A DNA stretch of 33,711 bases, from the NCBI RefSeq assembly GCF_000513935.1, contig NZ_AZUY01000062.1:1-33711 (forward strand). The letters are read 5' to 3'. Source of the DNA: Mesorhizobium sp. WSM3626. GTDB taxonomy: Bacteria > Pseudomonadota > Alphaproteobacteria > Rhizobiales > Rhizobiaceae. Positions 15,814-23,736 of the stretch are shown here, piece by piece (position 1 is the first letter of the stretch; the number at the start of each line of letters is the position of its first letter). Made by a program: the position numbers and the translations under genes. The notes below the pieces were generated by a model that was not told the DNA's origin, searched no databases, and saw only the letters and a list, made by a program, of their open reading frames with translations.

Positions 15814-15843
15814 GATGGCCTCCGGCCAAAGCCGGAGGCCATC
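15814..15843 (-). terminator. Perfect 13-bp stem hairpin downstream of the ABC transporter gene
   Basis: GATGGCCTCCGGC at 15814-15826 pairs with 15831-15843 without mismatch around a CAAA loop. It begins 5 bp after the stop codon of the ABC transporter gene in its direction of transcription. No T-run follows on the minus strand, so it may stabilise or process the 3' end, or be a member of a dispersed extragenic palindrome family, more than act as a classical intrinsic terminator. Confidence 0.6.
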
Positions 15844-15848
15844 TCAGG

Positions 15849-17654
15849 TCAATCGACGAGGCCCTTAGTCAGCTCCAGCGCCTGGCGCTCGAACAGGCGG
15901 CGGTAGATGCCGCCCTTCAGGCGGATCAACTCGTCATGCGAGCCTTCCTCGACGATCTTGCCGCGATCGAAGACCAGCAGCCTGTCGAGTGCCCTCACCG
16001 TCGAAAGCCGATGCGCGATGACCAGCGTCGTGCGGCCGACCATCAGCCGTTCCATCGCCTGCTGGATCAGCACCTCGGATTCCGAATCGAGGCTCGACGT
16101 CGCTTCGTCCAGGATCAGGATGCGCGCATCGGCCAGGAAAGCGCGGGCAATCGCCACGCGCTGGCGCTCGCCGCCCGACAGTTTCACGCCGCGCTCGCCG
16201 ACCAGCGTGCCATAGCCCTTCGGCAGGTTGGCGATGAAGTCGTGCGCGCTCGCCAGCCTGGCGGCATGCTCGATCTCCTCCTGGCTGGCGCTTGGCCTGC
16301 TATAGGCGATGTTTTCGGCCAGCGAACGGTGGAACAGGATCGGTTCCTGCTGGACGATGGCGATCTGGCCGCGCAGCGACGCCTGGGCGACCTGTGAGAT
16401 ATCCTGGCCATCGATCACGATCTTTCCCGCGCTAACGTCATAGAGCCGCTGGATGAGCTTGACGAATGTCGTCTTGCCCGAACCCGAGTGACCGACGAGC
16501 CCGACACGTTCGCCTGGCGCGATGTCGACCGAAAAGTCGCGGTAGAGCGGCGACCGGTGATTGCCGTAGTGGAAGGTGACGTTGTCGAAGGCAATGTGAC
16601 CCTGCGTGATGGCAATCGGTCCGGCGCCGGGCCGATCTTCGATACCGAGCGGTTCCGACTGGAAATCGACCAGTTCCTCCATGTCGTTGATCGAACGCTG
16701 CAAATTGCGGATATGCGTGCCGATATCGCGCAAATAGCCTTGCAGCACGAAGAACGAGGTCAGCACAAAGGCGACATCGCCGGCGCTCGCCTGCCCCCAC
16801 GACCACAGCATCAGCGACAGGCCGATCACCGCGGCGCGCATGACCAGCAGCAGCGCCCCTTGCGTGGTGCCGTTGATGGTGCCGCGCACCCAGGTGCGCC
16901 GTGTGCGGGCGCGCCATTTGGCAACCACCCTGGCGAGGCGGCGCTCCTCGCGCTCCTCGGCGCCAAAGCCCTTGACCACGGCGTTGCAGCTCACCGCGTC
17001 GGCCAGCGAACCACCGAGACGCGTGTCCCAGGTGTTGGCGAGCCTTGCCGCCGGCGCGACATAGCCGAGCGACAGCATCGCCGTCACCATGATGAACAGC
17101 ACCGAGCCGGCTGCGACGACCACGCCCATCAGCGGCCAGAACCAGCCGAGCAGCAGCGTCGAGCCGGCGAGCATGATCACCGACGGCAACAGCGCGATCA
17201 GGATGGTGTCGTTGAGCAGGTCGAGTGCCCACATGCCGCGCGTCACCTTGCGCACGGTCGAGCCGGCAAAACTGTTGGCATGCCAATCGGTCGAAAAGCG
17301 CTGAACGCGATGGAAGGCATCGGCCGCGATGTCGGCCATCATCTTGAGTGTCAACTCGACGATGCCCATGAAAGCAAGGTTGCGCAGCGCGACGCCGGTG
17401 AGCGCCAGCGCCATCAGGATCAAGAATGCCGTCATCGCTGCATTCCAGGCAAAGGCGTCCGCGCCGGCGCTGCTGGCGACGGCGTCGACCAGCCGGCCGG
17501 AATAGAGCGGTGTCAGCACGTCGGCCAGCGTCGACAGCAGGAAACCGCCCATGATCAGCGAGAGCCGCCAAGGCTGACGCCGCCAATGTATGAGCGTGAA
17601 CCCAAGAACGCTGCGAAAGGCGCTGGCGCGCAAATCGATCTTGAAACGAGCCAT
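15849..17654 (-). CDS. Exporter-type ABC transporter, fused permease and ATPase (MsbA-like)
   Basis: A 601-residue half-transporter that should work as a homodimer in the inner membrane. Six membrane helices lie in residues about 20-320 ('LIMGGFLLSTLADVLTPLYS', 'MTAFLILMALALTGVAL'). The ATPase domain follows, with Walker A 'GHSGSGKTTF', Q-loop 'IVQQEPILF', signature 'LSGGERQRVAIARA', Walker B 'ILILDEATSSLDSES' and switch 'VIAHRLST'. The family exports lipids, drugs, glucans or peptides; the substrate cannot be read here. The ATG at 17654 follows a TTG at 17672 in the same frame and is preferred, as the protein then begins 'MARFKIDLRASAF'. It is not closely coupled to nadE upstream, which ends 493 bp away. 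Confidence 0.9.
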   Translation of the reverse strand: MARFKIDLRASAFRSVLGFTLIHWRRQPWRLSLIMGGFLLSTLADVLTPLYSGRLVDAVASSAGADAFAWNAAMTAFLILMALALTGVALRNLAFMGIVELTLKMMADIAADAFHRVQRFSTDWHANSFAGSTVRKVTRGMWALDLLNDTILIALLPSVIMLAGSTLLLGWFWPLMGVVVAAGSVLFIMVTAMLSLGYVAPAARLANTWDTRLGGSLADAVSCNAVVKGFGAEEREERRLARVVAKWRARTRRTWVRGTINGTTQGALLLVMRAAVIGLSLMLWSWGQASAGDVAFVLTSFFVLQGYLRDIGTHIRNLQRSINDMEELVDFQSEPLGIEDRPGAGPIAITQGHIAFDNVTFHYGNHRSPLYRDFSVDIAPGERVGLVGHSGSGKTTFVKLIQRLYDVSAGKIVIDGQDISQVAQASLRGQIAIVQQEPILFHRSLAENIAYSRPSASQEEIEHAARLASAHDFIANLPKGYGTLVGERGVKLSGGERQRVAIARAFLADARILILDEATSSLDSESEVLIQQAMERLMVGRTTLVIAHRLSTVRALDRLLVFDRGKIVEEGSHDELIRLKGGIYRRLFERQALELTKGLVD

Positions 17655-18147
17655 GATGTCATTCGGGCGCAAACGAGCCCGATCCCAGTAAGGTCGAAAA
17701 TTGAAAAACCGCGCCGGAGCGAATTGCCCTTGAATGCGGAGGTTCGGCTATGGTTGGTCGCCTGCCCTTGGGCGGCGACCGGCAGCGGCAAATGCCTTTC
17801 CTGCGTCCGGTTTGGTTCCGATACTTCGGAACACCGGCGCAGACCTAGGCCTCGCGGCCTCGCATAACGATGTCAAATCCGGGCATTCGGTCCTCCCTGA
17901 AGGGAATCGCGGAGACGCCGTTATACGGACGCTTCAATCGTTCGCCAAGGCAAGCCATGGCCAAAAGCACTTCTGGTCCAGCCGATGAGGCGATTTTGCA
18001 ACAGTCGGACCTGTGCCAATCGTCGCCGCATGGTTTTCACCCGGCAGGCCATCAACAGGTCGGAGGTCGCTCGGAAATCGATCCGCGACAGTCGCCATGC
18101 TTGCACCCGCAGCATCGCGCACTCTCGCTCAGCGAACGAAAAGACGC
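17655..18147. other. 493-bp stretch without a convincing gene, containing a hairpin at 17756-17780
   Basis: Short open frames exist on both strands (for example 17870-18184 plus and 17921-18115 minus), but none has a recognisable domain or good ribosome site, and their composition looks like chance in GC-rich DNA. The one clear structure is the hairpin at 17756-17780: GGTCGCC pairs with GGCGACC, and inside it GCC pairs with GGC around a CTTG loop, with one bulged T. It lies about 100 bp upstream of the ABC transporter start and could be part of its 5' leader. The region also has to hold the nadE 3' end, for which no T-run terminator is visible. Confidence 0.55.
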
Positions 18148-19824
18148 CTATCCACGATCCCTGAAACGGTTGGTGATGGGATAGCGGCGGTCGCGGCCAA
18201 AATTCTTCCTGGTGATCTTCACACCCGGTGCCGCCTGCCGGCGCTTATATTCGGCGATGTAGAGCAGATGTTCGATGCGCGTCACCGTCGCCCGGTCGTG
18301 GCCACGCGCGACGATGTCGTCGACGCCCATTTCGTTCTCGACCAGGCATTCCAGAATATCGTCCAGCACCGGATAGGGCGGCAGCGAATCCTGGTCTGTC
18401 TGGTTCTCGCGCAATTCGGCCGACGGCGCCTTGTCGATGATGTTCTTCGGGATCACCTCGCCCGAAGGTCCGAGCGCGCCCGGCGGCACATGACTGTTGC
18501 GCCAGCGCGACAGCGCATAGACCTGCATCTTGTAAAGGTCCTTGATCGGATTGAAGCCGCCGTTCATGTCGCCATAGAGCGTGGCGTAGCCGACCGACAT
18601 CTCGCTCTTGTTGCCCGTGGTCACCACCATGGAGCCGAATTTGTTGGAGATCGCCATCAGGATGGTGCCGCGCGCACGGCTCTGCAAATTCTCCTCGGTG
18701 ATGCCTTCCTTGGTGCCTTCGAACAACTGCGTCAGCGTGTGCAAAAATCCTTCGACCGGCTCGAAGATCGGCACGATGTCATAGCGACAGCCGAGCGCAC
18801 GGGCGCAGTCCTCTGCATCCTTGAGTGAGTCTTTCGAGGTGTAGCGATAAGGCATCATGACGGCACGCAGCCGCTCCTCGCCGAGCGCATCGACCGCAAG
18901 GGCGGCACAGATCGCCGAATCGATGCCGCCGGACAGGCCAAGCACGACATTCTTGAAGCCGTTCTTGTTGACGTAGTCGCGCAAGCCGAGCATGCAGGCG
19001 CGGTAGTCGGCCTCTTCCCGTTCGGGGATTTTCGACATCGGTCCTTGCGAACAGACCCAGCCGTTGTCCGTACGTTTCCAGATGGTGACGTCGACCGCGT
19101 CCTCGAACTGGCTCATCTGGAAGGCGAGCGTCTTGTCGGCCCCGATGGCGAAGGAGGCGCCGTCGAAGATCAGCTCGTCCTGGCCGCCGAGTTGATTGGC
19201 ATAGATCATCGGCAATCCGCATTCGATGACCTGCTTGATAACGACCTGGTGGCGAACGTCGATCTTGGCGCGATAGTAGGGCGAACCGTTCGGCACCAGC
19301 AGGATTTCCGCGCCGCTTTCGGCCAGCGTCTCGCAGATGCCGACCTCGCCCCAGATGTCCTCGCAGATCGGTATGCCTATGCGCACGCCGCGGAAGTTGA
19401 CCGGTCCCTGGATCTCAGGCCCTGCCTGGAAGACGCGCTTCTCGTCGAACTCGCCGTAATTCGGCAGGTCGAGCTTGTAGCGTTCGGCGATGATCTTGCC
19501 GCCATCGGCGAAGACGATGGAATTATGCGTGCCGCTCTTGCGCCTCAGCGGCGTGCCGATGATGACGCCCGGACCGCCGTCGGCGGTATCGGCGGCAAAG
19601 TCCTCGGCGGCGCGCTCGCATGCCCTGAGGAAGGCCGGCTTCAGCACCAGATCCTCCGGCGGATAGCCAGCAAGGAAAAGCTCGGTATAGAGCACGAGAT
19701 CGGCGCCCTGGCGGGCGGCATCCGCCCTCGCCTCGCGTGCCTTGGCGAGGTTGCCGGCGACGTCACCGACGGTCGGGTTGAGCTGGGCGATGGCGATACG
19801 CAGTATGTCGAGCTTCTTGGTCAT
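18148..19824 (-). CDS. nadE: Glutamine-dependent NAD+ synthetase
   Basis: A 558-residue two-domain enzyme that amidates nicotinic acid adenine dinucleotide to NAD+, the last step of NAD synthesis. Residues 1-270 form a nitrilase-type glutaminase with the triad Glu48 (YTELF), Lys117 (ERYKLDLPN) and Cys154 (IPICEDIWG). The synthetase part starts at about 276 and has the ATP-pyrophosphatase loop SGGIDS at 298-303, 'TTGNKSEMSVGYATLYGDM' and 'PPSAELRENQTDQDSLPPY'-like sequence near the C-terminus (here 'KAPSAELRENQTDQDSLPPY'). The length is typical of bacterial glutamine-dependent NadE. Ammonia made in the first domain is passed to the second through a tunnel in this family. It lies 63 bp after the DNA glycosylase gene on the same strand and could share a transcript. 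Confidence 0.96.
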   Translation of the reverse strand: MTKKLDILRIAIAQLNPTVGDVAGNLAKAREARADAARQGADLVLYTELFLAGYPPEDLVLKPAFLRACERAAEDFAADTADGGPGVIIGTPLRRKSGTHNSIVFADGGKIIAERYKLDLPNYGEFDEKRVFQAGPEIQGPVNFRGVRIGIPICEDIWGEVGICETLAESGAEILLVPNGSPYYRAKIDVRHQVVIKQVIECGLPMIYANQLGGQDELIFDGASFAIGADKTLAFQMSQFEDAVDVTIWKRTDNGWVCSQGPMSKIPEREEADYRACMLGLRDYVNKNGFKNVVLGLSGGIDSAICAALAVDALGEERLRAVMMPYRYTSKDSLKDAEDCARALGCRYDIVPIFEPVEGFLHTLTQLFEGTKEGITEENLQSRARGTILMAISNKFGSMVVTTGNKSEMSVGYATLYGDMNGGFNPIKDLYKMQVYALSRWRNSHVPPGALGPSGEVIPKNIIDKAPSAELRENQTDQDSLPPYPVLDDILECLVENEMGVDDIVARGHDRATVTRIEHLLYIAEYKRRQAAPGVKITRKNFGRDRRYPITNRFRDRG

Positions 19825-19887
19825 GCTGCTGACTTAGCGCGGCGGAATTCACCCCGCAATGGCGTTCGTTTGGACCAATTCAGACCG

Positions 19888-20604
19888 TCAATCGTCGCCC
19901 ATATAGTCGCGCAACGATTGCGGAGAGTGGTTTTCGCCGATCGACATCGCCAGGATGCGCGAGATGTGCCGGCGCGGCAGGCCTGTCTCGTCAGCCCATC
20001 GGTTGATCTGGATCTGGACCTTGTCGAGGTCCTTCTTCGATGTCGGATTTTCGGCGATGTCGAGGCCCGCGTCGCGAAGTGCGGCCGCCATGTCGGCCGA
20101 AATGACGAAAGCATCCCAGCCCAGCCAGCGCAGGAAATACTGGCCGGTGTTGCCGCCGAGCCGGCTGCCATGCTTGGCCAGATATGCCATCAGCCCGATC
20201 TGGTCGTCGGCGGGCCATTCGGCGAGAAAATTGTCGAAGCCGCCATGGTCCCTGGACACGCGTTCGACGAAAGCGGCGTTGTCGCGAACGGATTTGATCT
20301 TCTGCGGATTGCGCACGATGCGTTGATCCGAAGCCAGGTCGTGCCAGAAATCGTCAGGCTGGAACAACAGCCGCTTGGGCTCGAAGTGCAGGAACGCCTC
20401 TTCGAATCCAGGCCATTTTTGCTCGATGACCCGCCAGACGAAGCCGGCGGCGAAGACGCGCTCGGCCATCGTCGAGAGGATACGGTCATCGCTGACGTCG
20501 GCCACCGCCGCATTGTCGGGCATCGGCCCCAACAGGGAGGTCAGTTCCACCTCACCTCCCTTGCGATTTGCCGCGCGAGCGCGAATTTTCTTGAAGTCGG
20601 CCAT
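19888..20604 (-). CDS. DNA-3-methyladenine glycosylase I-like protein (Tag family)
   Basis: A 238-residue protein of the helix-hairpin-helix glycosylase superfamily, closest to Tag, which removes alkylated adenine from DNA. Similarity lies in 'RILSTMAERVFAAGFVWRVI' with 'EQKWPGFEEAFLHFEP', matching the Tag segment around its active-site Glu, then 'IVRNPQKIKSVRDNAAFVE', matching the Tag stretch that reads roughly 'IIRHRGKI..I..NA'. E. coli Tag binds zinc through Cys and His at both termini; this protein has no Cys at all, so it belongs to a zinc-free branch and its base specificity is uncertain. There is a basic N-terminal tail ('KKIRARAANRKGGE'). It diverges from the DUF1003 gene with 88 bp between the starts. 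Confidence 0.82.
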   Translation of the reverse strand: MADFKKIRARAANRKGGEVELTSLLGPMPDNAAVADVSDDRILSTMAERVFAAGFVWRVIEQKWPGFEEAFLHFEPKRLLFQPDDFWHDLASDQRIVRNPQKIKSVRDNAAFVERVSRDHGGFDNFLAEWPADDQIGLMAYLAKHGSRLGGNTGQYFLRWLGWDAFVISADMAAALRDAGLDIAENPTSKKDLDKVQIQINRWADETGLPRRHISRILAMSIGENHSPQSLRDYMGDD

Positions 20605-20692
20605 CGGTTCCCCTCGTTTCGCCTCAATCTAGCACTTCCCGCCCGGGCCGGCAGCCTCTACCTCTAGCGCAGCAAAGCGCTTGGAGACGACC

Positions 20693-21253
20693 ATGAACAG
20701 GACGATCGACGATCTGGCGAACCGCTGGCTGAGGCGAAAGCCGGATGGGCTGAGCCAGCTGGAGAGCCGGGTGCTGCAAAGCACCATCGAGCGTACCACC
20801 ATCACCAGGGACACCAACAAGGCCGTGGCCTTCCACCAGACCTTTGGCGACCGCCTTGCCGATACGATAGCCCGCATCGGGGGCTCCTGGTCGTTCATCC
20901 TGACCTTCGTCGCCTTCCTGATCGTGTGGACATCAGGCAATGTGTGGCTGTTGTCGCGCGATGCGTTCGACCCCTACCCCTTCATCTTCCTCAACCTGGT
21001 GCTGTCGATGGTCGCCGCCCTGCAGGCGCCGGTGATCATGATGGCGCAGAACCGCCAGACCGAGCGCGACCGCATCGATGCCGCCCACGACTACGAGGTC
21101 AATTTGAAGGCCGAGATCGAGATCATGGCGCTGCATGAGAAACTGGACGAACTGCGCCACAGCGAAATCATCGGCATGCGCGACGAGATCGTGAGGCTGG
21201 CGGAAATGGTCAAGCGGATCGATGAAAGACTGTCACCGCAGTCGGCGTCATGA
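20693..21253 (+). CDS. DUF1003 membrane protein
   Basis: A 186-residue protein of the DUF1003 family. A soluble N-terminal part ('TTITRDTNKAVAFHQTFGDR') precedes two membrane helices at about 62-80 ('WSFILTFVAFLIVWTSGNVW') and 93-112 ('YPFIFLNLVLSMVAALQAPV'), then the family motif 'IMMAQNRQTERDRIDAAHDY' and a charged helix to the C-terminus. Function is unknown; some annotations suggest a cyclic nucleotide or magnesium link, which nothing here tests. GGAG at 20683-20686 points to the ATG at 20693 and not to the TTG at 20681, which would overlap that site. The stop overlaps the start of the DedA gene in an ATGA, so the two are translationally coupled. A small hairpin (20666-20681) lies just before the ribosome site. 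Confidence 0.9.
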   Translation: MNRTIDDLANRWLRRKPDGLSQLESRVLQSTIERTTITRDTNKAVAFHQTFGDRLADTIARIGGSWSFILTFVAFLIVWTSGNVWLLSRDAFDPYPFIFLNLVLSMVAALQAPVIMMAQNRQTERDRIDAAHDYEVNLKAEIEIMALHEKLDELRHSEIIGMRDEIVRLAEMVKRIDERLSPQSAS

Positions 21254-21837
21254 CCGAGACGATCCACCATTTCATCGAACAATACGGGTTGCTTGCGGTT
21301 TTTCTCGGCTGCGTGGCCGAAGGCGAAAGTGCCGCAATCCTGGGTGGCTTCTTCGCTCACCAGCATGTTTTCGTACTGTGGCATGCCTTTGTCGCGGCAG
21401 CGCTGGGTGCCTTCATCGGCGACACCTTCTTCTTCACCCTCGGCAGGAGTTTCGCCGACAATCGCCATGTCGTCAGGCTGCGCCGGCGGCCCGGCTTTCG
21501 CCGCGCCTACCGCCTGCTCAACACCCATCCCAACATCTTCGTGCTGTCGAACCGCTACGTCTACGGCATGCGCCTGGTCGGCGGCGTTGCGGCCGGCCTT
21601 TCGACCATAGCGGCGCCGCGCTTCGTTATCCTCAACGCCATCTCATCGGTGATCTGGGCGGTGCTGTTCAGCACGATCGGTTATGTCTTCGGGTTGGGGG
21701 CCGAAGAATTGGTTGGCCAGGCGCTGATGCGCCACGAGCGGCTGTTCGTCGGGCTTGGCATCGGCCTTGTCGTGGCCGTGCTTGCCTGGCTTGCCGCCCG
21801 CCACATCGCCAAGCGGGAGCGCGCCAAGGAGTTTTGA
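21250..21837 (+). CDS. DedA/VTT-domain family membrane protein
   Basis: A 195-residue membrane protein of the DedA (SNARE-associated, VTT) family. Visible features are 'FLGCVAEGESAAILGGFFAH' with the family Glu residues near the first reentrant helix, 'GAFIGDTFFFTLGR', and 'SNRYVYGMRLVGGVAAGLS', which corresponds to the DedA 'F.R...GVR......AG' motif. Helices at about 130-150 and 165-188 follow, and the tail is basic. Members act in lipid carrier recycling (undecaprenyl phosphate or phosphatidylethanolamine flipping) and in membrane potential maintenance; which one applies here is unknown. It overlaps the DUF1003 stop by 4 bp and ends 5 bp from the hemerythrin gene, which runs the other way. 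Confidence 0.9.
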   Translation: MTETIHHFIEQYGLLAVFLGCVAEGESAAILGGFFAHQHVFVLWHAFVAAALGAFIGDTFFFTLGRSFADNRHVVRLRRRPGFRRAYRLLNTHPNIFVLSNRYVYGMRLVGGVAAGLSTIAAPRFVILNAISSVIWAVLFSTIGYVFGLGAEELVGQALMRHERLFVGLGIGLVVAVLAWLAARHIAKRERAKEF

Positions 21838-21842
21838 CCGGG

Positions 21843-22430
21843 TTAGTCGATGCCGAGCCCCTGATCACCCCGATCGAGAATGAGCGGGATGATCAGATCC
21901 TCCTCATCGGCGAGATGCCAGGTCAGCATCGCGATCAGTCGGCTGTTTTCTTCGGCATAAGCATCGGCAGCGAAGCGCTGCTTGTCCTCACTCTCCTGAA
22001 GTGTACGAATGAAGGCATTCGCTGCCTCGGCGTTGCGCTCCAGTCCTTCGTGGATCGTGTGGTGATCGGCATCGAGAATGTCGAAGCCACGTTTCAGACG
22101 GGGCTCCGCCTTGGTGAAAGCCGGGAAATACTGGTAATCCTCGACATTGTGATGGCCGTCGAGATGCCCGAGAAAATGGTTGAGGCGCGGTGCGAACCAG
22201 CGCGCGAAATCGGGAGCCGCCAGTGCGCCTTCGCGATAGTCGTCAATGCCGCCGGTGAGCATGCCGCCGAGCTCGCGGAACATGTCGTGCCGCTGCAGCC
22301 ACATATTGGCCATGCCGTGAATATTGGCGTGAGCCTGCCAGTTCTCGCGCGGATACTTTTCGGCCAGCCAGCGCAGGTCTTCCGGCAGGCCCAAGCGTTC
22401 GAGAAGCGAGGAATTCGTGAGCTCTGGCAT
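21843..22430 (-). CDS. Hemerythrin (HHE) domain protein
   Basis: A 195-residue soluble protein with the helical hemerythrin fold that binds a di-iron centre. Candidate ligands are His48, His93/His94 with Glu97 (LDGHHNVEDY), His123/His124 and His127 (DADHHTIHEG), and His172 with Glu176 (TWHLADEED), which together give the H..HxxxE..H..HxxxD/E pattern. Proteins of this kind sense or store O2, NO or iron or repair iron-sulfur centres. There is no attached output domain. AAAGGAG precedes the ATG at 22430. It is the last of three minus-strand genes after GFA and dgkA, with a 40-bp gap to dgkA. Confidence 0.9.
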   Translation of the reverse strand: MPELTNSSLLERLGLPEDLRWLAEKYPRENWQAHANIHGMANMWLQRHDMFRELGGMLTGGIDDYREGALAAPDFARWFAPRLNHFLGHLDGHHNVEDYQYFPAFTKAEPRLKRGFDILDADHHTIHEGLERNAEAANAFIRTLQESEDKQRFAADAYAEENSRLIAMLTWHLADEEDLIIPLILDRGDQGLGID

Positions 22431-22470
22431 GACGGTCTCCTTTGGTGACTGTCATATAGGGATCAAAGTC

Positions 22471-22830
22471 TCAGATCGGCACCCCCGTTATGCGTTCGAT
22501 GAGAGCGATGCCCCAGACGCCGCCAGCAATCATTACCGAAATCAGCACCGCCAGCGAGCCACAATCCTTGGCGAGCTGGATGTCGATGTGGAATTCACGA
22601 GAAATTGCGTCGCACGCCGCCTCGATGCCGGTGTTCAGCACTTCGACCATGATCAAGAGGAGCACCGCGCCGATCAGCAGCGCGTAGCCGCGCCACGACA
22701 CTGAAACGAACCACCCGGCCGGCAAGGCCAGCACCAGCAGCATCAATTCCTGCTGGAAAGCCTTCTCGCTGACCGCAAGCTTGCGAAATGCCCGCACCGA
22801 ATTGATAAAAGCATCGATCAACCGCTGCAT
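22471..22830 (-). CDS. dgkA: Diacylglycerol kinase
   Basis: A 119-residue integral membrane enzyme of the DgkA family, close to the 121 residues of the E. coli protein. It phosphorylates diacylglycerol to phosphatidic acid, recycling diacylglycerol released when phosphoglycerol or similar head groups are used for periplasmic glucans. The key segment 'VEVLNTGIEAACDAIS' (62-77) carries the conserved Glu63, Asn66 and Glu70, and 'QLAKDCGSLAV' (85-95) follows. Three membrane helices are predicted. The start at 22830 is supported by GAGAGGGG upstream; a longer in-frame reading to 22905 would add 25 polar residues without membrane character. It is placed between the GFA and hemerythrin genes on the same strand. 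Confidence 0.94.
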   Translation of the reverse strand: MQRLIDAFINSVRAFRKLAVSEKAFQQELMLLVLALPAGWFVSVSWRGYALLIGAVLLLIMVEVLNTGIEAACDAISREFHIDIQLAKDCGSLAVLISVMIAGGVWGIALIERITGVPI

Positions 22831-22908
22831 GCCAGGGCCCCTCTCGGAATCACCGGCCCGAGATAAAGCAATGCCCCGATCAATGGAATAAGGCTGATCG
22901 TCCAAATT

Positions 22909-23325
22909 TCATTCAGCGACCGGTATGGATGGTGTCGACTTTTCAAACTGAGGCAGCCCGTCGTCTATCGAATAATAGTCGCCCTTGTCGCCGACGAAGA
23001 TATGACATTCGCCCTTGAGCGCTGTCGGCTTGTCGAACGATCCCGCCATGACCGAAATATAGTCCTTGTCCATTGCCTTCCAGAACAACAGCGACCCGCA
23101 TGTCTTGCAGAAGCCGCGCCTGGCGAAAGCGGAAGCTTCATACCAGGTGATGCTTTCGGGGCCTTCGATCACGATGTCTGTATCGGCGACATTGGTCGCG
23201 GCATAGAAATGCCCGCTCTGTTTACGACATTGAGAACAATGGCAGTAGACAACGCCACGCAGCGTCCCACTTGTCCGGAAGCGGACCGCTCCGCACAGAC
23301 ATGATCCCTGGTGGTTGTCGCTCAT
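22909..23325 (-). CDS. GFA family protein (glutathione-dependent formaldehyde-activating-like)
   Basis: A 138-residue CENP-V/GFA domain protein. Zinc-binding cysteines are seen as Cys9-x-Cys11 (GSCLCGAV), Cys28-x-Cys30-xx-Cys33 (CHCSQCRKQSG) and Cys73-xx-Cys76 (FCKTCGS), the usual arrangement of two zinc sites. The founding member speeds the formation of S-hydroxymethylglutathione, but most homologues are of unproven function. GAGGAGTG just upstream supports the ATG at 23325; the frame stays open to 23409 but those residues are not part of the domain. It is the first gene of the group with dgkA (78-bp gap) and the hemerythrin gene. Confidence 0.92.
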   Translation of the reverse strand: MSDNHQGSCLCGAVRFRTSGTLRGVVYCHCSQCRKQSGHFYAATNVADTDIVIEGPESITWYEASAFARRGFCKTCGSLLFWKAMDKDYISVMAGSFDKPTALKGECHIFVGDKGDYYSIDDGLPQFEKSTPSIPVAE

Positions 23326-23736
23326 TTCGGCACTCCTCGAAGAAACTTCGTCCAGCATCACTGTCAGGATTCCAGCTTCGCGGTGGTTACGCGCAAGCAA
23401 ATACGACATCGATTGGCGTGACGAATCCGAAATTCAGTTTCATTTGCGGCAGCACACCGCAGAACTTCGAATTCAAGACCACCAAACTGAGTGCTGTCCC
23501 GCGATGGCAATACAAAACTTTACGCGCGTACAGCCACAGGTAGAGAAAACCTGTGGAAGTCGTGCGAATTAAGGAAACTTTAGCGCCGATGCAACTATGA
23601 TCTCACAAGCGAAGGGTGCGGATGGGGCCGCGCCTCTTCGCAAGATGTTCTGGAGCATTGGGTAGCGCTCCCCAGGTCGGCGATCAATGGACCGGCGAAT
23701 TCTGCGTCGGGATCCGAGGGGAAGAGTGAATCAGAC
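23326..23736. other. 411-bp divergent spacer between the GFA and diguanylate cyclase genes
   Basis: No credible gene is seen. The stretch is more AT-rich around 23400-23600 than its surroundings and should hold the promoters of both divergent genes. A TATGAT at about 23596-23601 resembles a minus-10 box for rightward transcription but no good minus-35 lies at the right distance. Palindromes at 23521-23556 are listed separately. Confidence 0.5.
23521..23556. promoter_or_regulatory. Tandem palindromes in the GFA / cyclase spacer
   Basis: TACGCGCGTA at 23521-23530 is a perfect 10-bp palindrome. Three bases later CCACAGGT (23534-23541) pairs perfectly with ACCTGTGG (23549-23556) around AGAGAAA. 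Both lie in the AT-rich centre of the divergent spacer. They are candidate operators; neither is followed by a T-run. Confidence 0.4.

Noticed and set aside
17870..18184. 104-residue plus-strand frame in the gene-poor spacer
   Set aside because: No domain, no ribosome site, and its 3' end runs into nadE on the opposite strand.
19045..20667. 540-residue plus-strand frame
   Set aside because: Antisense to nadE and the Tag-like gene; no recognisable family.
22431..22470. FNR/FixK box upstream of the hemerythrin gene
   Set aside because: Only a lone ATCAA half-site is present; no TTGAT-N4-ATCAA arrangement.
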